From Micrococcaceae bacterium UBA3381 (GTDB lineage: Bacteria; Actinomycetota; Actinomycetes; Actinomycetales; Micrococcaceae): 10,243 nucleotides of DNA. Below are positions 1-7,492 of the stretch, piece after piece. The DNA is taken from positions 13,170 through 23,412 of the forward strand of contig DEPX01000127.1 of the NCBI GenBank assembly GCA_002358975.1. The letters are read 5' to 3'. Position 1 is the first letter of the stretch. Each line of letters begins with the position of its first letter. The notes beneath the pieces are model-generated. The model was given only the letters and a program-made list of their open reading frames with translations, had not been told where the DNA came from and did not search any database. Both the position numbers and the translations under genes were made by a program.

Positions 1-727
1 CAGCTGCCAGGGTGGCCAGCTGCTTGGTTGGAACTGTGGCGTTAAACCCGCCGATCCAATAATTTGACGGGTGCACTTTGAGGATCGCGCCGGTATTTTC
101 GGTAATGGCCTTACGATAGTCGCCAAGACTCGTGCGATTAGTGGTACCGACTTCAGTCAGCTGGACTCCGGTGGAGACAATTAGGTCAGGTAGTCGGAAT
201 CCGGCACCAATTTCTACCAATTCTCCGCGACTGATGAGTAGCTGGGGTGCTCCGGTAGCGACACACAACGCTGTGGTGGCAAGCGATAGGGCAGCGGCAC
301 CATTATTGACGACTAAAGCGTCTTCGGCGTTGCCGGCTTTGGCCAGTAGCGCGGCTTTGGCCCAGGCCCCGCGTTTGGAACGTTTCCCGTCGGTCAGATC
401 AAGCTCAAGATCAACATAGCCGGCGGCGGCAATCAGACTGTCACGGGCTGCTTGGGATAGTGGGGCACGCCCCAAATTCGTATGAATAATTACCCCGGTG
501 GCGTTGAGTACCGGTGATAGTTCCGTGGTGACCGCAGATTGCACTTGAGTGATAACTTCAGCGACGACACTGTTGGGCGCTATTTGGCCTGATCGGGCGT
601 TATCTTGCACTCGGTGGATGATTTGGCGGATCTTATGTGGTGCCAGATGATCTTTGGCACTGACTACTTCCTCGATGGCTAACAGTCGGTCGGTCGAAGG
701 GATTGACCGGCGCGGATCTGAACTCAC
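1..727 (-). CDS. selA: L-seryl-tRNA(Sec) selenium transferase SelA (5' part, truncated by window edge)
   Basis: SelA is a PLP enzyme that converts Ser-tRNA(Sec) to selenocysteinyl-tRNA(Sec) using selenophosphate. The minus-strand frame is open for 242 codons to the left edge, so only the N-terminal half is present. Conserved SelA blocks are readable in order: LNATGVIIHTNLGRAPLS, ALVVNNGAAAL, SRGELVEIGAGFR, EVGTTNRT and ILKVHPSNYWIGGF. The PLP-binding lysine lies beyond the edge. I chose the GTG at 727-725 because AAAGGA (739-734) sits 6 nt upstream; the next upstream element is the selC tRNA, whose CCA end is at 751, so there is little room for an earlier start. The gene is probably co-transcribed with selC. 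The identification is very secure. Confidence 0.96.
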   Translation of the reverse strand, partial: MSSDPRRSIPSTDRLLAIEEVVSAKDHLAPHKIRQIIHRVQDNARSGQIAPNSVVAEVITQVQSAVTTELSPVLNATGVIIHTNLGRAPLSQAARDSLIAAAGYVDLELDLTDGKRSKRGAWAKAALLAKAGNAEDALVVNNGAAALSLATTALCVATGAPQLLISRGELVEIGAGFRLPDLIVSTGVQLTEVGTTNRTSLGDYRKAITENTGAILKVHPSNYWIGGFNATVPTKQLATLAA

Positions 728-733
728 CGAAGG

Positions 734-739
734 TCCTTT
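734..739 (-). promoter_or_regulatory. Ribosome binding site of selA
   Basis: AAAGGA on the minus strand ends 6 nt before the GTG at 727. It decides the GTG start of selA. It lies only 11 nt after the encoded CCA end of the selenocysteine tRNA, so if the two are co-transcribed, tRNA 3' processing would leave a very short selA leader. Confidence 0.6.
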
Positions 740-750
740 CGTCGCGAAGT

Positions 751-846
751 TGGCGGAGGCGGACGGGAATCGAACCCGCCAGACCAAGCTACTTGGTCTC
801 GTCGGTTTTGAAGACCGCGGGGACCACCAGGAACCCTGACGCCTCC
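751..846 (-). tRNA. selC: tRNA-Sec (anticodon UCA), selC
   Basis: The minus strand folds as a selenocysteine tRNA of 96 nt including an encoded CCA (753-751) after discriminator G. The acceptor strands GGAGGCG and CGCCTCC pair over 7 bp. The anticodon loop is CTTCAAA with TCA at 811-809, which reads UGA. A long variable arm has a perfect 8-bp stem AGACCAAG/CTTGGTCT closing a TAG loop (781-799). The T arm has the TTCGATT loop with stem GCGGG/CCCGT. Length, UCA anticodon and the outsized variable arm are diagnostic of tRNA-Sec. The eighth acceptor position, which normally pairs to give the 8+5 geometry, reads U opposite C here. The tRNA is charged with serine, then converted to Sec by SelA, encoded 24 nt downstream. 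Confidence 0.96.
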
Positions 847-859
847 AAAAAATCAAACT

Positions 860-889
860 ATCATGTTTGCCAGTGGTCAGCACGCTCAA
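860..889 (-). promoter_or_regulatory. Candidate promoter for selC-selA
   Basis: On the minus strand a TTGAGC -35-like hexamer (889-884) is separated by 18 nt from a CATGAT -10-like hexamer (865-860). Transcription would begin about 7 nt further on, just upstream of the tRNA 5' end at 846. The spacing is good but the hexamers are only moderate matches. It is the best candidate in the 87-nt divergent gap to selD. Confidence 0.35.
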
Positions 890-920
890 ATGAGCTCTAT
901 CGCAGCTGGTGCCGCCTTCC

Positions 921-926
921 TATACT
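921..926 (+). promoter_or_regulatory. -10 element for selD, suggesting a leaderless mRNA
   Basis: TATACT lies 7 nt before the ATG at 934, which is the distance expected between a -10 box and a transcription start. The mRNA would therefore begin at or within a few bases of the start codon. No convincing -35 is visible at 17-18 nt (TATCGC, 898-903). A GGGAG at 927-931 is only 2 nt from this ATG, too close to be a normal Shine-Dalgarno, but is 11 nt from the second in-frame ATG at 943. Confidence 0.4.
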
Positions 927-933
927 GGGAGAC

Positions 934-1938
934 ATGTCTGAGATGTTGAAACAGGAAGCTGTCCCACGGTTAACGAGCACTGCCAGCGGTGGCGGGTGTG
1001 CTTGCAAGATCCCACCGGGCGAGCTTGAAGACGCGGTTTCGAAGCTTGCCGGTCAGGATTATGACCATGTTCTGGTGGGTATTGATGATGGCGACGACGC
1101 CGCTGCTGTGCGACTCGATGGCCAGATTGCCATTTTGTCGACGGCGGATTTCTTTACCCCGGTGGTCGATTCAGCTTACGACTGGGGCCGGATCGCTGCG
1201 GCGAATGCCCTCAGTGATATTTATGCGATGGGCGGTAGCCCGATTGTGGCGATTAATCTGATGGGCTGGCCGCGTGGCGTATTGCCTGCCGAGATGATGT
1301 CTGAGGTGCTAGCCGGAGGCTTAGCGGTTGGGCGTGAGGCTGGTTGCCCGGTCATCGGCGGGCATACCGTGGATGACCCAGAACCCAAATACGGTATGGC
1401 AGTCACCGGAACTGCTGAGATCGATAAGTTATTCCGCAACGATGCTGCCCAGGCCGGCCTACCGTTGACCTTGACCAAGCCGATTGGGTTGGGACTGCTT
1501 AATAACCGGCATAAGGCAACCGGCGACGTATTTGAAGCTGCCATTGAAGTGATGACGACACTCAATAAAGCAGCTGCCGAACAGGCCGTAATCGCGGGGG
1601 TCCAGGCTGCTACGGATGTGACTGGTTTTGGACTGCTGGGGCATCTGTATAAGATGCTGCGGGCGTCCGGGGTTGGTGCTGTGGTGGATAAAGCCACGGT
1701 ACCGCTTGTTGATGGTGCCGCTGAAGCGCTTCGTGACGGCTATGTTTCTGGCGGGACGCGCAGAAATCTGGATTGGGTGTCAGCTAGCGTAGAAGCTGAT
1801 AGTGGCATCACCCAGGATGACCTATTGTTGCTGGCCGATGCACAAACGTCCGGTGGTTTGCTGGTGGTTGGTGAGCTGCCAGGTCATCCTATTATTGGTT
1901 ATACCACTGAGCGTAGTGGCGTGGTAGAGATCCGTTAA
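934..1938 (+). CDS. selD: Selenide, water dikinase (selenophosphate synthetase) SelD, Cys form
   Basis: SelD makes selenophosphate, the selenium donor for SelA, from selenide and ATP in the cytoplasm. The product is 334 aa, close to the E. coli length of about 347. The glycine-rich active segment ASGGGCACK carries C22, C24 and K25, matching E. coli C17, C19 and K20; the catalytic position is Cys, so SelD is not itself a selenoprotein. Further AIR-synthase-family signatures are GIDDGDDAAAV, STADFFTPVVD, AAANALSDIYAMGG, VIGGHTVDDPEPKYG and ATDVTGFGLLGHL. The ATG at 934 is preferred, with ATG 943 as alternative; the frame stays open upstream only because it runs antisense through selC. It is divergent from selC-selA and its stop overlaps that of the convergent nrfD gene. 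Confidence 0.96.
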   Translation: MSEMLKQEAVPRLTSTASGGGCACKIPPGELEDAVSKLAGQDYDHVLVGIDDGDDAAAVRLDGQIAILSTADFFTPVVDSAYDWGRIAAANALSDIYAMGGSPIVAINLMGWPRGVLPAEMMSEVLAGGLAVGREAGCPVIGGHTVDDPEPKYGMAVTGTAEIDKLFRNDAAQAGLPLTLTKPIGLGLLNNRHKATGDVFEAAIEVMTTLNKAAAEQAVIAGVQAATDVTGFGLLGHLYKMLRASGVGAVVDKATVPLVDGAAEALRDGYVSGGTRRNLDWVSASVEADSGITQDDLLLLADAQTSGGLLVVGELPGHPIIGYTTERSGVVEIR

Positions 1939-3035
1939 CCCACCGTTGTAATCGAATCATCCACAACACCCTGGGCGCGGCGCGCTTCTAGGCGTGCTCG
2001 TTGCGGTTCAACCACGTGACGAGGATCTTTGGTGGATTCGATACCGGCATGCAGAATTGCTGAGCGGGTGAGGGCTGAGGCGGTAGCTAAAGCCGCACCG
2101 GAGGCCATTGCAGCTATCCTGTTGCGGCCCAATAATGCAGCACCGATCCCTCCAGCGATGGCCAGTCCACGTGCCCAACGCAATTGTTTGCCGGGGCGTC
2201 CGGTACGTAGCGGTTCCGCCTCGGCTGGATGCATGGGTTCTGTTAGCTTCTCGGAGAAGTACAGGTCTGCTGCGGTACTAATGGTTGCTAGCGCCCGCGC
2301 AGGACGAGTCTGTTTTGTCGGAGTGGTAACCAGCGCAATTCCTGAAGATGCCATCGCTGCTGAAGAAACAAACAGGTACGAGAGGTTATCCTTGGAAGCC
2401 TGCCAGGTCGGTACCGCAGTATCTGCCAACAGTGCTCCGGTATAGGAGGCTAGTGGTGCTCCAAGCAATGCGGAGAGTGCTCCCACTGGTGTTTCTACAG
2501 CCCGCAGTACCGAGCGTAGTGGCCCAAGCGGTAAGCGCTCCCCGGTCATCCGATCCACTTCACTAGCGGTGATGATGCCTGCGCCGGTACCGAAACCGCC
2601 TAATATCCAGGTACCAATATTCATCGGTGATGACGGCTTAAAGGTGCGCATCATGTGTAGAAACCGTTCGGGACGTCCCAGATCCCAGATGAGGAAACCA
2701 GTCCCGGCAATAGTGGCCGTCAGTGCAGTCAGCCTGGTGTTGCGACGTAAGGTATCGAGTCCTGCCACATCCGCGCCGGCAGCTAGGATTGCTGAGCCGC
2801 CAGCTAAACCGCCGAGGAACAGATAGGATGTAATTTTGTCATCCCATGGTGGGGGTTTGACGATTGGCCGTCCGTAGTAGGAGTTGCTGAATTCGACGTT
2901 GTCGACCATCGGCATTTCTCGGCTTCCGTCCCCGCCACCGCGTCTTCGGCCGGTACCGGGTGCCCGGTTCCCCCGTTTCTTTTTACGTCGTGGTTCAGTA
3001 GGTGGCCGGTAAGCGTCGAATTCAGACAGAGTCAT
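1935..3035 (-). CDS. nrfD: NrfD/PsrC-type membrane subunit of formate dehydrogenase
   Basis: This 366-aa polytopic protein is the likely membrane anchor and quinone-reactive subunit, taking electrons from FdhB. The NrfD hallmark is the segment around residues 118-143, DLGRPERF followed by FKPSSPMNIGTW. Hydrophobic helices are visible at about 68-92, 102-117, 140-157, 185-205 and 217-237, with more toward the C-terminus (ARGLAIAGGIGAALLG and the Ala-rich stretch after it). Before the first helix is a 65-residue polar tail containing a run rich in Lys, Arg and Gly at about 16-39. The ATG overlaps the fdhB stop (ATGA); AGGAG (3050-3046) lies 10 nt upstream, inside fdhB. M41 and M43 are less likely alternative starts. 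It replaces the cytochrome b subunit (FdnI) of E. coli FDH-N. Its TAA shares TTAA with the selD stop. Confidence 0.88.
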   Translation of the reverse strand: MTLSEFDAYRPPTEPRRKKKRGNRAPGTGRRRGGGDGSREMPMVDNVEFSNSYYGRPIVKPPPWDDKITSYLFLGGLAGGSAILAAGADVAGLDTLRRNTRLTALTATIAGTGFLIWDLGRPERFLHMMRTFKPSSPMNIGTWILGGFGTGAGIITASEVDRMTGERLPLGPLRSVLRAVETPVGALSALLGAPLASYTGALLADTAVPTWQASKDNLSYLFVSSAAMASSGIALVTTPTKQTRPARALATISTAADLYFSEKLTEPMHPAEAEPLRTGRPGKQLRWARGLAIAGGIGAALLGRNRIAAMASGAALATASALTRSAILHAGIESTKDPRHVVEPQRARLEARRAQGVVDDSITTVG

Positions 3036-4084
3036 TTTTTACGGGCTCCTATAAACGCGGTCGCGGTTGCAGCCAACATTCCAACAGCAGCAATCCCGAC
3101 CTTTTTATACATTTCGGGAAGATCCTTGGTGGGAACCTGTGGATCCGGTGGAAGGCCGTAAACTTCTGGGTCATCGAGCAGCAAGAAGACTGAGCCAATA
3201 CCGCCGACGCCATCATTGGGGTTCGCTCCGTAGAGTTGAGCTTCGGTGTTGCCTTGTTCATGCATCGTGGTAACGCGCTCAACTGCCGAGGCGACCATTT
3301 CATCATGTGCGCCGTATTTGATCGAAGTGGTTGGGCAAGTCTGGGCGCAGGCTGGCATCTGGTCGTCCACGAGTCGGTCGTAGCACAGCGTACATTTATT
3401 TGCGGTGTTTTCGTCTTTAATATCCATGGCGTACCGCGAGTCTGCACGTTCTGCCTTGGTGTTGATAGTCCCTGAATCGCGGCGTTCAATCACACCGAAT
3501 GGACAGCCGGCAACACACGTGCCGCAACCATTACAAATGTCTTGTTGGACCACCACGGTGCCGTATTCGGTGCGGTAGAGTGCACCGGTCGGGCAAACAT
3601 CCAAGCATCCTGCATAGGTACAGTGTTTGCAAACATCGGAGCTCATCAACCACCGGAACTCCGGGGTGTCGGGATTCGGCGGGTTATCAACTTTTTCTTT
3701 GATGCGCACACCGGGCGAACCAAATTCAGGCATACCGACGTTCTTAGCAGTATTTTGTTCTCGGTCGCTGGGGGAACCGAATGATGGCATGCCTAAGCTG
3801 ACAAGTTTTTCACCGGATTCGCGGGCTTTTTCAATTTGCTCTTGGTCTTGTTCAACGAATGCCACGTGCCGCCAGGTATTGGCACCAAGACCCCCGGTAT
3901 TATCATAGGACGACCCCAGCATTTCTAGGTCGCCGTCCATGGGCACTTCATTCCATTCTTTACACGCAACTTCACAGGCTTTGCATCCAATGCATATTGA
4001 AGTATCGGTGAAGAACCCTTTGCGCTCGGTGTTTTTCCCGTATGCATCGACAAGTTTGCCGGGTGTTTCTCTTAGATCAACCAC
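3032..4084 (-). CDS. fdhB: Formate dehydrogenase iron-sulfur (beta) subunit, four [4Fe-4S] clusters
   Basis: This 350-aa ferredoxin-like subunit carries electrons from the FdhA active site to the membrane subunit. All 16 cluster cysteines are present in four groups: C31/34/37/41, C152/155/160/164, C184/187/190/194 and C231/234/246/250. A single hydrophobic helix near residues 329-346, flanked by lysines (MYKK and ARKK), should anchor the C-terminus, as in E. coli FdnH. Between the first and second cluster groups is an insert holding a 19-residue-period repeat of GMPxFGSP (residues 98 and 117). The start is GTG, 1 nt after the fdhA TGA, with AGGAGA 5 nt upstream, suggesting translational coupling. 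The gene ends inside the nrfD start. Confidence 0.94.
   Translation of the reverse strand: MVDLRETPGKLVDAYGKNTERKGFFTDTSICIGCKACEVACKEWNEVPMDGDLEMLGSSYDNTGGLGANTWRHVAFVEQDQEQIEKARESGEKLVSLGMPSFGSPSDREQNTAKNVGMPEFGSPGVRIKEKVDNPPNPDTPEFRWLMSSDVCKHCTYAGCLDVCPTGALYRTEYGTVVVQQDICNGCGTCVAGCPFGVIERRDSGTINTKAERADSRYAMDIKDENTANKCTLCYDRLVDDQMPACAQTCPTTSIKYGAHDEMVASAVERVTTMHEQGNTEAQLYGANPNDGVGGIGSVFLLLDDPEVYGLPPDPQVPTKDLPEMYKKVGIAAVGMLAATATAFIGARKK
3713..3793 (-). repeat. Imperfect direct repeat inside fdhB (two 24-nt copies, 57-nt period)
   Basis: The copies are 3713-3736 and 3770-3793. They share roughly three quarters of their bases and encode GMPEFGSP and GMPSFGSP, 19 residues apart. The period is a multiple of three, so the frame is kept. 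It looks like an old in-frame segmental duplication in the linker between the first and second ferredoxin cluster groups. Confidence 0.6.
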
Positions 4085-4085
4085 G

Positions 4086-7000
4086 TCATTCTCCTGTATG
4101 GAACTCGGGTTCAGATAATCTCGGCGAGTCTGCTATCTCCATGGTGTCAGGATCTCGGTCGAATGTAACCCGTCTGTGTCCGGTTGTTGGGGTAATCCCT
4201 GCACGGCGTTGAAAAGATTCAACGAACTTTACTAGTTCGTCGCCGCGTGGCCGACGGCCCGGCAGGACGGTACAGGCAACAGCTTTAGCAGACTGGATAT
4301 AAGCGTTCGGATCAAGGGTCATACCTAATAAATCATTGACGCTATCTCCGGTGACGAGAGCCTGGTTGCCAACGCCAAAGTGAAAGGGCATGCCCACCTG
4401 GTGAATTGGTTTGCCACCGGCCATGACAGGTTTCATCCGTTGAGTGACCAGGGCACGGGCTTCGATGGCACCTCTTGGGGAGACAATGGTAACCCAGCCG
4501 TATGGTTCCAGACCGACATCTTTTGCCAGTTCTGGGGAAACTTCGCAGAACATTTCTGGCTGCAGTTCGGAAAGATATGGCAAGAACCTGCTCATCCCGC
4601 CTGCGGTTTGGTGCTCGGTTAAGCGATAGGTGGTGAAGATATAGGGATATACCTGGGACCCAGGTTGTCCTGCAGCTGGTGCTAGTTGGTTACCGTGTGC
4701 GCTGATGAGTAGCCTCGACGGCGACTCTTGTTGGTCGTACATCGCGTTTCGGATGGGGGACTCAGCTGGTTCAAAATGGGTGGGCATAGGCCCGTCATTC
4801 ATGCCGTTTGGGGCGAAGAGCCAGCCTTTGCCATCGGCTTGCATAATGAAGGGATCATCTCCGGCCAGTGCCGCTGGCCCAACTTTGTCATGGTCGGTCT
4901 TGCTTGCGGGTGCACGATCCACCGGGAAGTCGGGGACGTCACGGCCTGTCCAGTGTCCTTGGTCCTCGTCCCACCACACGAGTTTTTTACGCTCTGACCA
5001 AGGGTTACCATCCAGGTCAGCGGAGGCTCGGTTATACAATATTCGCCTATTGGCCGGCCAAGCCCAAGCCCATTGGTGGGCCATTTCGTCTTGCTCGTGG
5101 CCTGGCACACGTTTGGCTGCGTGGTTGATTCCGTCCGCATAAATACCGGTGTAAATCCAGCAACCACCGGCGGTGGAACCATCGGCGGTCATCTGGTTGA
5201 AAGTTTCCAACGGTTGACCGGCTTTTGGCCCGGATGTGTAGAAACCGTTAATCTCTTTCAAGACGGCTTCGGCATCCGGCTCTCCGTGCTCATCGACCGG
5301 ATAATCCCAGGTCATCGCCTGTAGCGGACGGTCACGGGAATCTGTCGAATCGGCCAAACGCTTTTTGATGCGCACGCCTAGTTCATAGAAGAACTCGAGT
5401 TCAGAGCGCGCATCCCCGGGCGGTGTTACGGCCTGATGGCGCCACTGCACCATACGTTGGGTTTGGGTAAAAGTACCGGCTTTTTCTGTGTGGTTGGCCG
5501 CCGGCATGAAAAAGACCTCGGTACCAATCTCCTCGGTTTTGAGCTCACCGGTCTGGATTTCTGGGCCTTCTTTCCACCAGGTGGCAGATTCGATGAGCTG
5601 GAAGTCACGGACCACTAACCACTTGAGATTGGCCATCCCCATGCGCTGCATACGTCCATTGGCCGAACCCACCGCGGGATTCTGACCCAATACAAAGTAC
5701 CCGTCTACACCTTTATCAAACATACGCATCAGCGTTTGATACGTACCGTGGGCACCGGTTAGGCGTGGTAGATAACCGTATCCGAAGTCGTTTTCTGCTG
5801 TGGCAGCATCACCGAACCAGGCCTTGAGCAACGAGACCATGTACGCGTCACCGTTGGACCAGAAGCCCTTTTGATCTCTGGGAACGGTGTCGTTGAGGTA
5901 GTCGTTCAACGTGTCGTGTTTGCCTGCTACGGGGAAGGGCAGATACCCGGGGAGCAGGTTGAACAGAGTCGGAATATCGGAGGAGCCTTGAATGGTTGCA
6001 TGGCCGCGCAGTGCCATGATGCCACCGCCGGGACGACCTATGTTGCCCATTAATAACTGCAGGATGGCAGCGGTACGGATGAATTGGGCGCCCATTGAAT
6101 GCTGGGTCCATCCCAGAGCGTAGGCCATTACTGTGGTGCGTTCGCGGCCGGAATTTTCGGCTAGAAGATTCGCCAAGTAGTAGAAGTCTTCCTGGGACAC
6201 CCCGGTCATGTACTCCACCATCTCCGGGGTATACCGGGAGTAGTGCCGTTTGAGGACTTGGAAGACACAGCGTGGGTGCTGCAAGGTGCTATCTTTGGCG
6301 ATCCCATCAGCTTCGTAGGGGTCTTTTTGGTATTGCCACGTGGTTTTGTCGTAGCCGCCGGTTTCTTCATCGAAACCGGAAAATAGGCCATCCAGATCTT
6401 CCGGACCAGCGAACTCTTCATCGATTAGATGGGCTGCGTTGGTATAGTGCACCACGTAATCTTCAAACCACAGATTATTTTCGATCATGTGGTGGATCAG
6501 ACCGCCCAGCAGTACGATGTCGGACCCAGCACGAATGTGTACGTGCTTATCGGCTAGCGCTGATGTACGGGTAAAACGCGGGTCGACGTGAATGAGCTTG
6601 GCACCACGTTGCTTGGCTTCGGCAACCCACTGGAACCCAACAGGATGGGCCTCTGCCATATTGGATCCTTGAACCCAGACCAGGTCAGCGTTTGCCATAT
6701 CTTGCAATGGCTGGGTGGCACCGCCACGCCCGAAAGAAGTTCCTAAACTAGGAACAGTGGAGGAGTGTCAAATTCTTGCTTGGTTTTCGATCTGCACTGC
6801 ACCGGCAGCAGAAAACAGCTTTTTGATGAGATAATTTTCTTCATTATCGATCGTCGCCCCACCCAGTGAGGCGATGCCCATGGTTCGGTTGACGGGCGAG
6901 CCGTGTTCATCAACATCTTCCCAGTGATTATCGCGGGCTTCCAAGAACCGATCGACAATCATGTCCATGGCGGTTTCTAATTCAAGTTCTTCCCAGTCAG

Positions 7001-7346
7001 TGCCGTATGGACGGCGATACAGTATCTTCTTTTGACGGGAGGGTGTATTGACCAGCTGCTCGGAGGCTGCCCCCTTCGGACAAAGTCTTCCCCGTGAAAC
7101 GGGGGAGTCTGGGTCACCTTCAATATGGATGACCTCGTTGTCTTTGACATAGATTCGCTGCCCGCAGCCTACCGCGCAATACGGACAAACGCTTTGGACG
7201 ACGTCGTCGGCGTATTCAGTACGGGGCCGCATATTCTCGTATTGCTGAGACTCAACACTGGGGCCTCGTCCCAACCTGTCTTTAGACCTGGTTTGGCGCA
7301 AGACAGGCCACCCGAGAATTGAAAACCGTGACATGGATCCCACCAT
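4086..7346 (-). CDS. fdhA: Selenocysteine-containing formate dehydrogenase catalytic (alpha) subunit, read through UGA
   Basis: This Mo/W bis-MGD enzyme oxidises formate to CO2. It is read as one 1086-residue selenoprotein across an in-frame TGA at 6770-6768, codon 193. An N-terminal [4Fe-4S] site is formed by C54, C57, C61 and C89 (CPYCAVGC and GRLCPKG). The active site reads NQARI-U-HSSTVPSLGTSFGRGGAT, the conserved Sec-His context of formate dehydrogenases. The oxidoreductase body includes QGSNMAEAHPVGFQWV and HVDPRFTRTS, and a C-terminal dinucleotide-binding domain covers about 899-1027 (IFTTYRLTEHQTAGGMSRF). No twin-arginine signal is visible, so a cytoplasmic location is inferred. The start is uncertain: ATG 7346 has no Shine-Dalgarno, whereas ATG 7334 (M5) follows GGTGGGA by 3 nt. 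It is first in the operon with fdhB and nrfD. Confidence 0.95.
6739..6770 (-). promoter_or_regulatory. Bacterial SECIS element with the Sec UGA codon in fdhA
   Basis: On the minus strand the UGA (6770-6768) is followed by 12 nt and then GTTCCTA-GTT-TAGGAAC (6755-6739), a perfect 7-bp hairpin with a 3-nt loop. The apical loop begins 19 nt after the UGA and its first base is G. Both fit the bacterial SECIS pattern (short loop with a G in the first two positions, about 16-37 nt after the UGA). SelB would bind this hairpin in the mRNA to deliver Sec-tRNA. The same bases encode the conserved residues V-P-S-L-G-T, so sequence and structure are constrained together. Confidence 0.85.
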
Positions 7347-7492
7347 ATCAGAGCGGCTAGGAACTGGGGAGGCGGAATTTAGTGTTGAGAGCAGGTGCTT
7401 TGTGCTGACTAGCCGGCCTGTTTACCAATGGTTGTATCGCCGGATTATCTTGTCGAAGCAACGTCCGAAATGTAAGTAACTGTCATCGAGGG
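7347..7492 (-). promoter_or_regulatory. 146-nt leader region upstream of fdhA, with weak promoter candidate
   Basis: This gap separates the stop of the upstream MalY/PatB gene from fdhA, both on the minus strand. A GATAAT (7449-7444) is a good -10-like hexamer but has no convincing -35 at 16-18 nt. I see no clear terminator hairpin for the upstream gene, nor a TTGAT-N4-ATCAA FNR-type site. Whether fdh is co-transcribed with the upstream gene or has its own promoter cannot be settled from sequence. Confidence 0.25.

Noticed and set aside
132..419. Plus-strand 95-codon open frame at the left edge
   Set aside because: It lies antisense to conserved selA coding sequence and its Ser/Ala/Arg-rich translation matches no family.
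703..933. N-terminal extension of selD reading through the tRNA region from an upstream start
   Set aside because: The frame is open only by chance antisense to selC. SelD homology begins just after 934 and the resulting length matches the family.
4705..5142. Open frames on the plus strand opposite fdhA
   Set aside because: They are antisense shadows of strongly conserved FdhA coding sequence, with low-complexity translations and no family resemblance.
6768..6770. fdhA as a pseudogene broken by a nonsense mutation
   Set aside because: The stop is UGA, not UAA or UAG, at the known Sec position. It is followed by a hairpin, and selA, selC and selD are adjacent. The frame is intact on both sides.
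7347..7492. FNR- or CRP-type operator controlling fdh
   Set aside because: No TTGAT-N4-ATCAA or TGTGA-N6-TCACA pattern with acceptable matches was found upstream of fdhA.
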